Source of the DNA: Lumbricus rubellus
Taxonomy: Eukaryota; Annelida; Clitellata; Crassiclitellata; Lumbricidae
Length of the DNA: 64,000 nt
Assembly: GCA_945859605.1 (NCBI GenBank)
Contig: OX243818.1
Coordinates: forward strand, 38,643,750-38,707,749
Reading direction: 5' to 3'
Below, in pieces: positions 43,911 through 55,038 of this stretch (the first letter of the stretch is position 1; every line of letters begins with the position of its first letter). The translations under genes were made by a program, and so were the position numbers. The notes beneath the pieces were generated by a model, which searched no databases, was not told where the DNA came from, and worked only from the letters and a program-made list of their open reading frames with translations.

Positions 43911-44933
43911 TTGATTTATGATAGTGTAATCAAGCAAAACATACGAAGTAATGCAATGCTACGCCTAATTAGCACAAAAGAACAATATAACGTGAATCAC
44001 TAAACTAAATAGAAGAAACTACGTACTCTAGATTAATATGGCAAAGTCCTAACTCTAGAAAAAGGTTTGTAAAGTCACAACAATTATTACTAATAGTTCA
44101 CTTAAGGTGCTAGACGGTTCTATACCCGTTCGCCTAATATTCACGAGACTAATATTAAAAAGTACAAGTAAGCACAACTCTCAAATGTCATTCACACATT
44201 CAGCCTATAGTCAAAGTGAATATACAACAGTTCAAGTACACGCGGTTACTCTTACAAAAGTCCTTCATTCATTCAGCCTATAATGGTGAAGCGACTGTTA
44301 TGCAATTCACGTACACGTGACTTCACTCTCAAATGACACTCGTTCAACATAAAGTAGAAGAAATGATATTGAATGCACAAAAGCCCTAGCTTCTGCACAA
44401 AAACACCCTAGAACCCAGACAATGGTTAGTGCTTAACTTAGCAGAGGCCTACAATTAAATATCTCTTTTCTCACAAATGAATAAACTACGAAGTACTACC
44501 CGTTCGAAAAGGGGCGTTTCCCGTCACTTCTCCAGACAGCATGACGAACGAAACTCGGCCAACGATATTCTACTGCCACAGCTGTGTCTTCCGTTGCAAG
44601 AACCGTCCTTCCGTGGTTTCTTCTTCCAGCTTGGTTTCGACCATTTAAGCTATTAACTCAGCGTAAAGTTATCGAAAGCTAACTTCGCAGTTGCACACGA
44701 GTTTCTTCCCGGTTCCAAAGTCACGTGACGACCTTCTCGTTCCGCTTCAAGAATAGCTCTGACCTCTCCGTCCGGATTCAACTCTCTTCTGCCCTCGTTC
44801 CAAGGGAAGCTCCACATTATATACTGCCTACGCCCTCTAGCGATTAAACTATCAGCCCGCCTTAAACACCAGCTGCCTTAATCCACTACAGAGCAAAAAC
44901 CCATCCTCTGTAACGAGGTTATAGTTCGTTACA
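43256..44933 (-). repeat. LTR A of family 2
   Basis: The LTR is 1678 bp with 7-bp inverted ends (TGTAACG/CGTTACA). On the minus strand a TATATAA box (44817-44823) lies 110 bp from the LTR start, so U3 is short and R/U5 long. gag starts at 43910, about 0.9 kb downstream of the expected start site and still inside the LTR. Confidence 0.9.
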
Positions 44934-44951
44934 CTCTCTCCAGCTCGCCCC
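44934..44951 (-). promoter_or_regulatory. Polypurine tract, first complete internal region
   Basis: The minus strand reads GGGGCGAGCTGGAGAGAG directly before the TGTAACG of LTR A, the expected plus-strand priming site. Confidence 0.75.
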
Positions 44952-45249
44952 ACAAAAATTCTGTACTCACAGAATTTTTCCTTAAGTAGGAACCCAATTC
45001 CTCTTAAACAATTAAACAAACATGCACACACACAATAAACGGAGATCACAAAAATTCCCACTTAACTAACACAAGAAAAGCAATCATCATTCACCAAAAC
45101 GGCAGAACAATTTCACACACGAATACACATGCAAACACAACCACACAAATAATCTTCGGTCGCTACCAACAACGACTCACAATACACAAATAATCTCAAA
45201 TACTCAACTCCAGTTACACTCAAACAGCTGTAACTTCCATCCAACAATA

Positions 45250-45545
45250 TGCAAAACACAAATAACCTCAAATCATAACTCCAGTTACCACCAACGATAA
45301 CTCTCACACGACAATATGCAATACAAAATAATAAATTCCGGTTACCACCAACGATAACTCTCACACGACAATATGCAATACAAAATAATAACTTCCGGTT
45401 ACCTCCAACGATAACTCTCACACGACAATATGCAATACAAAATAATAAATTCCGGTTACCTCCAACGATAACTCTCACACGACAATATGCAATACAAAAT
45501 AATAAATTCCGGTTACCACCAACGATAACTCTCACGTACAACAAT
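45250..45545 (-). repeat. 57-bp minisatellite 3' of gag, copy B
   Basis: About five tandem units of 57 bp (ggttaccaccaacgataact, ctcacacgacaatatgcaat, acaaaataataaattcc) lie between the gag stop and the 3' LTR. Because 57 is a multiple of three, a repetitive frame is open through it (VRVIVGGNRNLLFCIAYCR). It has no ATG of its own in a credible context and is treated as non-coding. Confidence 0.85.
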
Positions 45546-45714
45546 ATGCAATTCAAAAATACCTCAAATTACTAATAGTCCAGTTACACTTACACAGCTG
45601 TAACTTCCATACATCAATAATACACAATGCAACGTTCATACAACACAGCAGCAAGCAACAACAACAACAAAAACATTATACACAATATACAACACACATC
45701 ATAGCCTTCCTGGA

Positions 45715-48333
45715 CTACGATGGACACCGTGAAGAGACCGATGTCCTCACTCCCGGCAGATTCTGAGCAGCGTCCCCGTCCGGTCCCATCGACTCTCGGT
45801 ACGGGCATTGACGGAACAAATGGAAACTCGATGCGCACTGGAAGCAGCGTTTCGGCGTGACCGGAAGTGGATTCCCGCTCACGTGACCCTCGCCATTCCA
45901 ATTTCCTGTAGATTGCGGAGGAGGAAACGGAGGAGGAGGCGGATACATGAACGGAGCAAGGGGGTAACTCGACGAGAATTCCGGCACCAACGGCGGAATC
46001 TGAGAGCGGACCGACTTCTCCAAGTTCTCGATCCTCAGAGCAAGATCCCGGGCCGTTTCATCCACCTCCCTCACGGAATGCACTCTGGAGGGCTGGCGAT
46101 AAGGATTCTCGGATTTATTGAACGCAGACTTGTAGGCCTGGAACCGGATAGCAGTCTTTACAGCGTCGTCCAAGCTTTTGGGTTCCGCCTCTCGAACTTT
46201 CAAGGCGAGGGAAGCGTCGAAGAGGGAATTCAGAAACGCCCTGGTCGCGATGGTTTCCAGGTGTACTGAGGAAGGTCCTGGGTAGGCAAAGGACACCAAC
46301 CGTCGAATATCTTGCGCCACTGATACGATGTCCTCGGATTCTTTTTGCTTCCGATTTTCTAACTGAGTTTGGAACATCGCAGTCTGTTCAGCATTACCGA
46401 ATCTGGAACGAAGTTTCTCGATCAAGTCCTCGGCATTGGCTATAGAATCGTTATCTCGGTCCCAGAAGATCTGTTCCGCCTGAGCAGTTAAGGAGCAGTA
46501 GAGGTGATCCAGCTTCTCCTGCTCTGACCACTGGTTACTCCGACTGGCGATACGGAACTTCCGAATGAAGGGCTCCAGCTGTTCCCGTCCACTGAACTTC
46601 TCCAGCTTGATCACACTGCGTGGTTTCCCGGAGAGGTGAGCGTAGGTTGAAGAAACCGGATCCGGATGCGACGAATTGTTCCTGGGGACCGACGAAGGCG
46701 GAAACTGTTCAGGTGGCGCCCATCCATCCACTGTGGACAGGGTACCTGTAGGAGCTGCAGACGATTGAGTTTGTGTTGCGACGGTGACCTTCGCCGAGAT
46801 GCTCTGCGTCGACGACGATGAATCTCCACCGGTTGTCCCAAGTTGAAGTCGTTCGTGACCATTACCAGCTCTCGAGAAGCCATAGGACGGAGCTCCCAAG
46901 CAGGTAGGACGATTCTGGCGACGACCAGCGAATTCGGTGCCCACGACTGGCTCCTCCTGGTAAGCAACACCTCTGATGAAAGCGTCTGGAAACGAAGGAC
47001 CATTCTTGAACTTCGCCTCGTCCGCCGGGTTCCAAGGAAGGTAGGATGACAGAGGCAGCGAAGCGACGAATGAGGGCGTCACCGAAGTTTCTGAGTACGT
47101 TCTCAGTGCGTAAGTTGGTAGAACGGACGGAATAGGGCGGCTTTCATAGGCGTTCATGACCCTTCCGTCACGACGTGCAGCATCCTCTGGGTTGGCTGAC
47201 TCTCGTTGTGCCTGCTTCGCAGGGGAAAGCGGACCATGACGACGTTGAGACATCGCTTCCTCATTCGGCACACTCCTCCGGCACGGTCGTAGCATTGACG
47301 GAACTCCGGGCTGCGAAGTTTCTGGAATCGGTCGTGGTCTGACATCACGATCCACCGCCACAGATTTCGCCGAATCTTGAAACATAGACCATCTCACAGC
47401 AGTCACTGGGTCAACTGTTATTTGGGCACTATCTAAACCCCAATTTCCTTCCCATAAAATTCTCTTTAATTGTATTTCTCTGCTAGAATCATGGGTTAAC
47501 TTATCAGGTTCGTAACATGCACCTCTAGAAAAGTTAGTAAACCCTTCTGCACCTCTGGAAAGGTTAGTAATTCCTTCTGCTCCACCAGAAAAATTAACTA
47601 TCCCATCTGCTCCTCTCGAAAAATCAACAATCCCTTCTGGTCCTCTCGAAAAATTAACTATCCCATCCTCGTCGCCATTGTAACGCTCGTAGGCCCACCT
47701 TTCTCCCGATCGGGGCGCTACTCCCGATCGTTGCCGTGGAGAGGTGGCCATACTTTTTAATAGGTGCGTTGGACCTGGGGCAAATGAACCGGTCAGACCA
47801 AATTCCTTTGGTCTCGCTCCCGTGTTCGGGTTTATTTCTCTTCTAAGTGGAAAAGTGCCAAAGTTGATCGAGGTGTCCGAAGGCATAGGCACGGTCACTG
47901 GTCGGTTGACAACCTCCGGACCAGAGTCCGGAATATCTGGGTTCGTTTGTGCACCGATAGTGAGCGTCCTAGTATTTGTTTCCTCCCAGCTTTCCAGTCT
48001 TTCTTCCAATTTCCTTCTTTCCTTCTGCTCCTCGTCTCGTCTATCAGTCACGTCAGTCAGGGTCTGTCTCATTCCCATAAACTCAGACCGTAACTCTTTT
48101 CGGTCCCTCTGGCTTTCAGTCATGTCCTCCAACATAACCAACGGTTGCGCCTTTATATCTACTGATTCTTGCTTCATTCCTTTCAGAGTGTCATTCATTT
48201 TATCTAAATGTGCAACCAATTGAGCGTAAAGAGGTTCGAGGACTACTTCCGGAGAGGCATTCCTTACTTCTTCTTCTTCCTCTGAACTCAATTCCCCCTC
48301 AATGGCTAGTAAGTTTAGAGAAGGAGAAGCCAT
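45715..48333 (-). CDS. gag: Gag of family 2, copy B
   Basis: This 872-residue Gag starts with the first ATG at 48333 (MASPSLNLLAIEGELSSEEE). Order: acidic N-terminus; charged coiled coil about 60-130; a segment with five variations of the FSRGAEGI unit about 230-270; a Ty3/Gypsy-like capsid about 575-740 (KLEKFSGREQLEPFIRKF, LRSRFGNAEQTAMFQTQL, AFLNSLFDASLALKVRE); a proline stretch (PPPPPFPPP); and one zinc knuckle CFQCASSFHLFRQC near 830. The capsid aligns by eye with family 1 Gag, so the two families are relatives. The first 218 residues are encoded in LTR B and the next codons by the primer-binding site. It has P where copies A and C have Q (base near 48143). No pol gene follows. Confidence 0.92.
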   Translation of the reverse strand: MASPSLNLLAIEGELSSEEEEEVRNASPEVVLEPLYAQLVAHLDKMNDTLKGMKQESVDIKAQPLVMLEDMTESQRDRKELRSEFMGMRQTLTDVTDRRDEEQKERRKLEERLESWEETNTRTLTIGAQTNPDIPDSGPEVVNRPVTVPMPSDTSINFGTFPLRREINPNTGARPKEFGLTGSFAPGPTHLLKSMATSPRQRSGVAPRSGERWAYERYNGDEDGIVNFSRGPEGIVDFSRGADGIVNFSGGAEGITNLSRGAEGFTNFSRGACYEPDKLTHDSSREIQLKRILWEGNWGLDSAQITVDPVTAVRWSMFQDSAKSVAVDRDVRPRPIPETSQPGVPSMLRPCRRSVPNEEAMSQRRHGPLSPAKQAQRESANPEDAARRDGRVMNAYESRPIPSVLPTYALRTYSETSVTPSFVASLPLSSYLPWNPADEAKFKNGPSFPDAFIRGVAYQEEPVVGTEFAGRRQNRPTCLGAPSYGFSRAGNGHERLQLGTTGGDSSSSTQSISAKVTVATQTQSSAAPTGTLSTVDGWAPPEQFPPSSVPRNNSSHPDPVSSTYAHLSGKPRSVIKLEKFSGREQLEPFIRKFRIASRSNQWSEQEKLDHLYCSLTAQAEQIFWDRDNDSIANAEDLIEKLRSRFGNAEQTAMFQTQLENRKQKESEDIVSVAQDIRRLVSFAYPGPSSVHLETIATRAFLNSLFDASLALKVREAEPKSLDDAVKTAIRFQAYKSAFNKSENPYRQPSRVHSVREVDETARDLALRIENLEKSVRSQIPPLVPEFSSSYPLAPFMYPPPPPFPPPQSTGNWNGEGHVSGNPLPVTPKRCFQCASSFHLFRQCPYRESMGPDGDAAQNLPGVRTSVSSRCPS
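47660..47677 (-). promoter_or_regulatory. Primer-binding site, copy B (tRNA-Ser GCU)
   Basis: Identical to the site at 43237-43254, one base after LTR B. It encodes the Gag residues N-G-D-E-D-G-I across the junction. Confidence 0.85.
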
Positions 48334-49356
48334 TTGATTTATGATAGTGTAATCAAGCAAAACATACGAAGTAATGCAATGCTACGCCTAATTAGCACAA
48401 AAGAACAATATAACGTGAATCACTAAACTAAATAGAAGAAACTACCTACTCTAGATTAATATGGCAAAGTCCTAACTCTAGAAAAAGGTTTGTAAAGTCA
48501 CAACAATTATTACTAATAGTTCACTTAAGGTGCTAGACGGTTCTATACCCGTTCGCCTAATATTCACGAGACTAATATTAAAAAGTACAAGTAAGCACAA
48601 CTCTCAAATGTCATTCACACATTCAGCCTATAGTCAAAGTGAATATACAACAGTTCAAGTACACGCGGTTACTCTTACAAAAGTCCTTCATTCATTCAGC
48701 CTATAATGGTGAAGCGACTATTATGCAATTCACGTACACGTGACTTCACTCTCAAATGACACTCGTTCAACATAAAGTAGAAGAAATGATATTGAATGCA
48801 CAAAAGCCCTAGCTTCTGCACAAAAACACCCTAGAACCCAGACAATGGTTAGTGCTTAACTTAGCAGAGGCCTACAATTAAATATCTCTTTTCTCACAAA
48901 TGAATAAACTACGAAGTACTACCCGTTCGAAAAGGGGCGTTTCCCGTCACTTCTCCAGACAGCATGACGAACGAAACTCGGCCAACGATATTCTACTGCC
49001 ACAGCTGTGTCTTCCGTTGCAAGAACCGTCCTTCCGTGGTTTCTTCTTCCAGCTTGGTTTCGACCATTTAAGCTATTAACTCAGCGTAAAGTTATCGAAA
49101 GCTAACTTCGCAGTTGCACACGAGTTTCTTCCCGGTTCCAAAGTCACGTGACGACCTTCTCGTTCCGCTTCAAGAATAGCTCTGACCTCTCCGTCCGGAT
49201 TCAACTCTCTTCTGCCCTCGTTCCAAGGGAAGCTCCACATTATATACTGCCTACGCCCTCTAGCGATTAAACTATCAGCCCGCCTTAAACACCAGCTGCC
49301 TTAATCCACTACAGAGCAAAAACCCATCCTCTGTAACGAGGTTATAGTTCGTTACA
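47679..49356 (-). repeat. LTR B of family 2
   Basis: This is the middle 1678-bp LTR, serving as 3' LTR of one internal region and 5' LTR of the next. Its TATA box is at 49240-49246. It differs from LTR A by scattered single bases. Confidence 0.9.
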
Positions 49357-49374
49357 CTCTCTCCAGCTCGCCCC
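49357..49374 (-). promoter_or_regulatory. Polypurine tract, second internal region
   Basis: The same purine-rich sequence as at 44934-44951, directly next to LTR B. Confidence 0.75.
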
Positions 49375-49672
49375 ACAAAAATTCTGTACTCACAGAATTT
49401 TTCCTTAAGTAGGAACCCAATTCCTCTTAAACAATTAAACAAACATGCACACACACAATAAACGGAGATCACAAAAATTCCCACTTAACTAACACAAGAA
49501 AAGCAATCATCATTCACCAAAACGGCAGAACAATTTCACACACGAATACACATGCAAACACAACCACACAAATAATCTTCGGTCGCTACCAACAACGACT
49601 CACAATACACAAATAATCTCAAATACTCAACTCCAGTTACACTCAAACAGCTGTAACTTCCATCCAACAATA

Positions 49673-49968
49673 TGCAAAACACAAATAACCTCAAATCATA
49701 ACTCCAGTTACCACCAACGATAACTCTCACACGACAATATGCAATACAAAATAATAAATTCCGGTTACCACCAACGATAACTCTCACACGACAATATGCA
49801 ATACAAAATAATAACTTCCGGTTACCTCCAACGATAACTCTCACACGACAATATGCAATACAAAATAATAAATTCCGGTTACCTCCAACGATAACTCTCA
49901 CACGACAATATGCAATACAAAATAATAAATTCCGGTTACCACCAACGATAACTCTCACGTACAACAAT
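49673..49968 (-). repeat. 57-bp minisatellite 3' of gag, copy C
   Basis: Same repeat as 45250-45545 at the same position of the next element, with the same unit number as far as can be read. Confidence 0.85.
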
Positions 49969-50137
49969 ATGCAATTCAAAAATACCTCAAATTACTAATA
50001 GTCCAGTTACACTTACACAGCTGTAACTTCCATACATCAATAATACACAATGCAACGTTCATACAACACAGCAGCAAGCAACAACAACAACAAAAACATT
50101 ATACACAATATACAACACACATCATAGCCTTCCTGGA

Positions 50138-52756
50138 CTACGATGGACACCGTGAAGAGACCGATGTCCTCACTCCCGGCAGATTCTGAGCAGCGTCCCC
50201 GTCCGGTCCCATCGACTCTCGGTACGGGCATTGACGGAACAAATGGAAACTCGATGCGCACTGGAAGCAGCGTTTCGGCGTGACCGGAAGTGGATTCCCG
50301 CTCACGTGACCCTCGCCATTCCAATTTCCTGTAGATTGCGGAGGAGGAAACGGAGGAGGAGGCGGATACATGAACGGAGCAAGGGGGTAACTCGACGAGA
50401 ATTCCGGCACCAACGGCGGAATCTGAGAGCGGACCGACTTCTCCAAGTTCTCGATCCTCAGAGCAAGATCCCGGGCCGTTTCATCCACCTCCCTCACGGA
50501 ATGCACTCTGGAGGGCTGGCGATAAGGATTCTCGGATTTATTGAACGCAGACTTGTAGGCCTGGAACCGGATAGCAGTCTTTACAGCGTCGTCCAAGCTT
50601 TTGGGTTCCGCCTCTCGAACTTTCAAGGCGAGGGAAGCGTCGAAGAGGGAATTCAGAAACGCCCTGGTCGCGATGGTTTCCAGGTGTACTGAGGAAGGTC
50701 CTGGGTAGGCAAAGGACACCAACCGTCGAATATCTTGCGCCACTGATACGATGTCCTCGGATTCTTTTTGCTTCCGATTTTCTAACTGAGTTTGGAACAT
50801 CGCAGTCTGTTCAGCATTACCGAATCTGGAACGAAGTTTCTCGATCAAGTCCTCGGCATTGGCTATAGAATCGTTATCTCGGTCCCAGAAGATCTGTTCC
50901 GCCTGAGCAGTTAAGGAGCAGTAGAGGTGATCCAGCTTCTCCTGCTCTGACCACTGGTTACTCCGACTGGCGATACGGAACTTCCGAATGAAGGGCTCCA
51001 GCTGTTCCCGTCCACTGAACTTCTCCAGCTTGATCACACTGCGTGGTTTCCCGGAGAGGTGAGCGTAGGTTGAAGAAACCGGATCCGGATGCGACGAATT
51101 GTTCCTGGGGACCGACGAAGGCGGAAACTGTTCAGGTGGCGCCCATCCATCCACTGTGGACAGGGTACCTGTAGGAGCTGCAGACGATTGAGTTTGTGTT
51201 GCGACGGTGACCTTCGCCGAGATGCTCTGCGTCGACGACGATGAATCTCCACCGGTTGTCCCAAGTTGAAGTCGTTCGTGACCATTACCAGCTCTCGAGA
51301 AGCCATAGGACGGAGCTCCCAAGCAGGTAGGACGATTCTGGCGACGACCAGCGAATTCGGTGCCCACGACTGGCTCCTCCTGGTAAGCAACACCTCTGAT
51401 GAAAGCGTCTGGAAACGAAGGACCATTCTTGAACTTCGCCTCGTCCGCCGGGTTCCAAGGAAGGTAGGATGACAGAGGCAGCGAAGCGACGAATGAGGGC
51501 GTCACCGAAGTTTCTGAGTACGTTCTCAGTGCGTAAGTTGGTAGAACGGACGGAATAGGGCGGCTTTCATAGGCGTGCATGACCCTTCCGTCACGACGTG
51601 CAGCATCCTCTGGGTTGGCTGACTCTCGTTGTGCCTGCTTCGCAGGGGAAAGCGGACCATGACGACGTTGAGACATCGCTTCCTCATTCGGCACACTCCT
51701 CCGGCACGGTCGTAGCATTGACGGAACTCCGGGCTGCGAAGTTTCTGGAATCGGTCGTGGTCTGACATCACGATCCACCGCCACAGATTTCGCCGAATCT
51801 TGAAACATAGACCATCTCACAGCAGTCACTGGGTCAACTGTTATTTGGGCACTATCTAAACCCCAATTTCCTTCCCATAAAATTCTCTTTAATTGTATTT
51901 CTCTGCTAGAATCATGGGTTAACTTATCAGGTTCGTAACATGCACCTCTAGAAAAGTTAGTAAACCCTTCTGCACCTCTGGAAAGGTAAGTAATTCCTTC
52001 TGCTCCACCAGAAAAATTAACTATCCCATCTGCTCCTCTCGAAAAATCAACAATCCCTTCTGGTCCTCTCGAAAAATTAACTATCCCATCCTCGTCGCCA
52101 TTGTAACGCTCGTAGGCCCACCTTTCTCCCGATCGGGGCGCTACTCCCGATCGTTGCCGTGGAGAGGTGGCCATACTTTTTAATAGGTGCGTTGGACCTG
52201 GGGCAAATGAACCGGTCAGACCAAATTCCTTTGGTCTCGCTCCCGTGTTCGGGTTTATTTCTCTTCTAAGTGGAAAAGTGCCAAAGTTGATCGAGGTGTC
52301 CGAAGGCATAGGCACGGTCACTGGTCGGTTGACAACCTCCGGACCAGAGTCCGGAATATCTGGGTTCGTTTGTGCACCGATAGTGAGCGTCCTAGTATTT
52401 GTTTCCTCCCAGCTTTCCAGTCTTTCTTCCAATTTCCTTCTTTCCTTCTGCTCCTCGTCTCGTCTATCAGTCACGTCAGTCAGGGTCTGTCTCATTCCCA
52501 TAAACTCAGACCGTAACTCTTTTCGGTCCCTCTGGCTTTCAGTCATGTCCTCCAACATAACCAACTGTTGCGCCTTTATATCTACTGATTCTTGCTTCAT
52601 TCCTTTCAGAGTGTCATTCATTTTATCTAAATGTGCAACCAATTGAGCGTAAAGAGGTTCGAGGACTACTTCCGGAGAGGCATTCCTTACTTCTTCTTCT
52701 TCCTCTGAACTCAATTCCCCCTCAATGGCTAGTAAGTTTAGAGAAGGAGAAGCCAT
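50138..52756 (-). CDS. gag: Gag of family 2, copy C
   Basis: A second complete 872-residue Gag. Noted differences from copy B are Q for P in the coiled coil, Y for N in the FSRG repeat segment (ITYLSRG) and H for N (VMHAYES). All domains are intact, including the zinc knuckle near residue 830. The first 218 residues lie in LTR C. Confidence 0.92.
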   Translation of the reverse strand: MASPSLNLLAIEGELSSEEEEEVRNASPEVVLEPLYAQLVAHLDKMNDTLKGMKQESVDIKAQQLVMLEDMTESQRDRKELRSEFMGMRQTLTDVTDRRDEEQKERRKLEERLESWEETNTRTLTIGAQTNPDIPDSGPEVVNRPVTVPMPSDTSINFGTFPLRREINPNTGARPKEFGLTGSFAPGPTHLLKSMATSPRQRSGVAPRSGERWAYERYNGDEDGIVNFSRGPEGIVDFSRGADGIVNFSGGAEGITYLSRGAEGFTNFSRGACYEPDKLTHDSSREIQLKRILWEGNWGLDSAQITVDPVTAVRWSMFQDSAKSVAVDRDVRPRPIPETSQPGVPSMLRPCRRSVPNEEAMSQRRHGPLSPAKQAQRESANPEDAARRDGRVMHAYESRPIPSVLPTYALRTYSETSVTPSFVASLPLSSYLPWNPADEAKFKNGPSFPDAFIRGVAYQEEPVVGTEFAGRRQNRPTCLGAPSYGFSRAGNGHERLQLGTTGGDSSSSTQSISAKVTVATQTQSSAAPTGTLSTVDGWAPPEQFPPSSVPRNNSSHPDPVSSTYAHLSGKPRSVIKLEKFSGREQLEPFIRKFRIASRSNQWSEQEKLDHLYCSLTAQAEQIFWDRDNDSIANAEDLIEKLRSRFGNAEQTAMFQTQLENRKQKESEDIVSVAQDIRRLVSFAYPGPSSVHLETIATRAFLNSLFDASLALKVREAEPKSLDDAVKTAIRFQAYKSAFNKSENPYRQPSRVHSVREVDETARDLALRIENLEKSVRSQIPPLVPEFSSSYPLAPFMYPPPPPFPPPQSTGNWNGEGHVSGNPLPVTPKRCFQCASSFHLFRQCPYRESMGPDGDAAQNLPGVRTSVSSRCPS
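52083..52100 (-). promoter_or_regulatory. Primer-binding site, copy C (tRNA-Ser GCU)
   Basis: Third identical copy of the 18-nt site, one base after LTR C. Confidence 0.85.
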
Positions 52757-53783
52757 TTGATTTATGATAGTGTAATCAAGCAAAACATACGAAGTAATGC
52801 AATGCTACGCCTAATTAGCACAAAAGAACAATATAACGTGAATCACTAAACTAAATAGAAGAAACTACCTACTCTAGATTAATATGGCAAAGTCCTAACT
52901 CTAGAAAAAGGTTTGTAAAGTCACAACAATTATTACTAATAGTTCACTTAAGGTGCTAGACGGTTCTATACCCGTTCGCCTAATATTCACGAGACTAATA
53001 TTAAAAAGTACAAGTAAGCACAACTCTCAAATGTCATTCACACATTCAGCCTATAGTCAAAGTGAATATACAACAGTTCAAGTACACGCGGTTACTCTTA
53101 CAAAAGTCCTTCATTCATTCAGCCTATAATGGTGAAGCGACTATTATGCAATTCACGTACACGTGACTTCACTCTCAAATGACACTCGTTCAACATAAAG
53201 TAGAAGAAATGATATTGAATGCACAAAAGCCCTAGCTTCTGCACAAAAACACCCTAGAACCCAGACAATGGTTAGTGCTTAACTTAGCAGAGGCCTACAA
53301 TTAAATATCTCTTTTCTCACAAATGAATAAACTACGAAGTACTACCCGTTCGAAAAGGGGCGTTTCCCGTCACTTCTCCAGACAGCATGACGAACGAAAC
53401 TCGGCCAACGATATTCTACTGCCACAGCTGTGTCTTCCGTTGCAAGAACCGTCCTTCCGTGGTTTCTTCTTCCAGCTTGGTTTCGACCATTTAAGCTATT
53501 AACTCAGCGTAAAGTTATCGAAAGCTAACTTCGCAGTTGCACACGAGTTTCTTCCCGGTTCCAAAGTCACGTGACGACCTTCTCGTTCCGCTTCAAGAAT
53601 AGCTCTGACCTCTCCGTCCGGATTCAACTCTCTTCTGCCCTCGTTCCAAGGGAAGCTCCACATTATATACTGCCTACGCCCTCTAGCGATTAAACTATCA
53701 GCCCGCCTTAATTAAACACCAGCTGCCTTAATCCACTACAGAGCAAAAACCCATCCTCTGTAACGAGGTTATAGTTCGTTACA
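52102..53783 (-). repeat. LTR C of family 2, outer 5' end of the array
   Basis: 1682 bp, with a 4-bp insertion (TTAA) near 53712 relative to A and B. The TATA box is at 53663-53669. The element ends exactly at CGTTACA (53783); the flank is a CATA microsatellite, so integration was in or next to it. No target duplication can be tested because the other array end is lost in the gap. Confidence 0.9.
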
Positions 53784-53902
53784 CATACATACATACATAC
53801 ATACATACATACATACATACATACATACATACATACATACATACATACATACATACATACATACATACATACATACATACATACATACATACATACATAC
53901 AT
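53784..53902. repeat. (CATA)n microsatellite
   Basis: About 30 perfect units of CATA adjoin LTR C. The Met-Tyr-Val-Cys repeat frame through it is an artefact of the microsatellite. Confidence 0.97.
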
Positions 53903-54640
53903 CAGAGAGTTCAGCTCCTGGAATTGTAATGTAAAGTAACCTAGTTCTGCAGAGTCCATTATATATCAGTCTTAAGATTCAGAGAGAATTAATCCAGGCC
54001 TGAATCAACAAGTGACCCACTGACATAAACCATTACATATTCTGACATTTTATTAGATAGAAAAGGTGTAGTTGAGAATTATTAAAGTCGGAAGCAATTT
54101 ATCTAAACCAATCTGAGCATCGACTATCCAATTAATTATTATATGTAGGACGCCTTTAGATCAGAATATTGCTTACTTTGGTGTTTTTTAAACAGCTAGG
54201 GACCTAGGCCTAATGCAAATCGATTCTCTTGCACATAATTACACAAGATCTGTAGCAGGGACATCAATTGCCACTTACCCATTGGGGGCAAAACATCGGT
54301 CTGAGTCTGATCTCCACGCTGTCCAAGTAGGCCTAACTCACACTCCACCGTCTGCACTTTTCACTGTGGAACCATAAGCAGCAATAATCTGTTAATATTA
54401 TTAGCAATCAGATAAGGAGAGTCTACCAGAAAAACTGCCTGATTAGAAGACTAAAATTAGGGCCAAATATAATTTGTTAAGTAGTTATTTTCTTTCCTGA
54501 TACATAAGCCTAAATATTAGAAATTTGCTTGAGAGGAAATCAGAGCAACGATGCAAATACAGAACTTTTAAAAATCTATTATGAGACGCCTCTATTAAAA
54601 ATCTATTATGAGACATACATACATACAAACGCGTGAAATT
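53903..54640. other. Non-coding, no gene recognised
   Basis: AT-rich DNA with TAGGCCTA strings and a short duplication of aaaatctattatgagac near 54570-54616. No coding or RNA gene is seen. Confidence 0.5.
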
Positions 54641-54744
54641 AAGGGACTCGAAATATAATGTGCATACCTACAAACTCACATGCATTGCACACACACACAC
54701 TGACCGATCGCGCTTGACACTGACCGCAAGAGAGACACACACAG

Positions 54745-55038
<294 letters not shown>

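Larger units (their letters stand above)
42513..53783 (-). mobile_element. Tandem array of gag-only LTR element, family 2
   Basis: Read on the minus strand the order is LTR(52102-53783), internal(49357-52101), LTR(47679-49356), internal(44934-47678), LTR(43256-44933), partial internal(42513-43255). The period is 4423 bp. LTRs begin TGTAACG and end CGTTACA. Each LTR-internal junction has the same primer-binding site, and each internal 3' end the same purine-rich tract. Elements sharing LTRs in this way usually arise by LTR-LTR recombination or integration of a concatemer. A few base differences distinguish copies. Internal regions (2745 bp) encode only Gag. Confidence 0.92.

Noticed and set aside
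45113..45556. Repetitive 147-residue frame downstream of family 2 gag
   Set aside because: It follows the 57-bp minisatellite and lacks an ATG in a credible position; treated as non-coding.
45808..46269. Plus-strand frame of 153 residues and similar ones at 43321, 47744, 50231 and 52167
   Set aside because: Antisense shadows of the family 2 gag gene; no independent coding signal or domain.
53708..53959. Met-Tyr-Val-Cys repeat frame
   Set aside because: It is a direct translation of the (CATA)n microsatellite.
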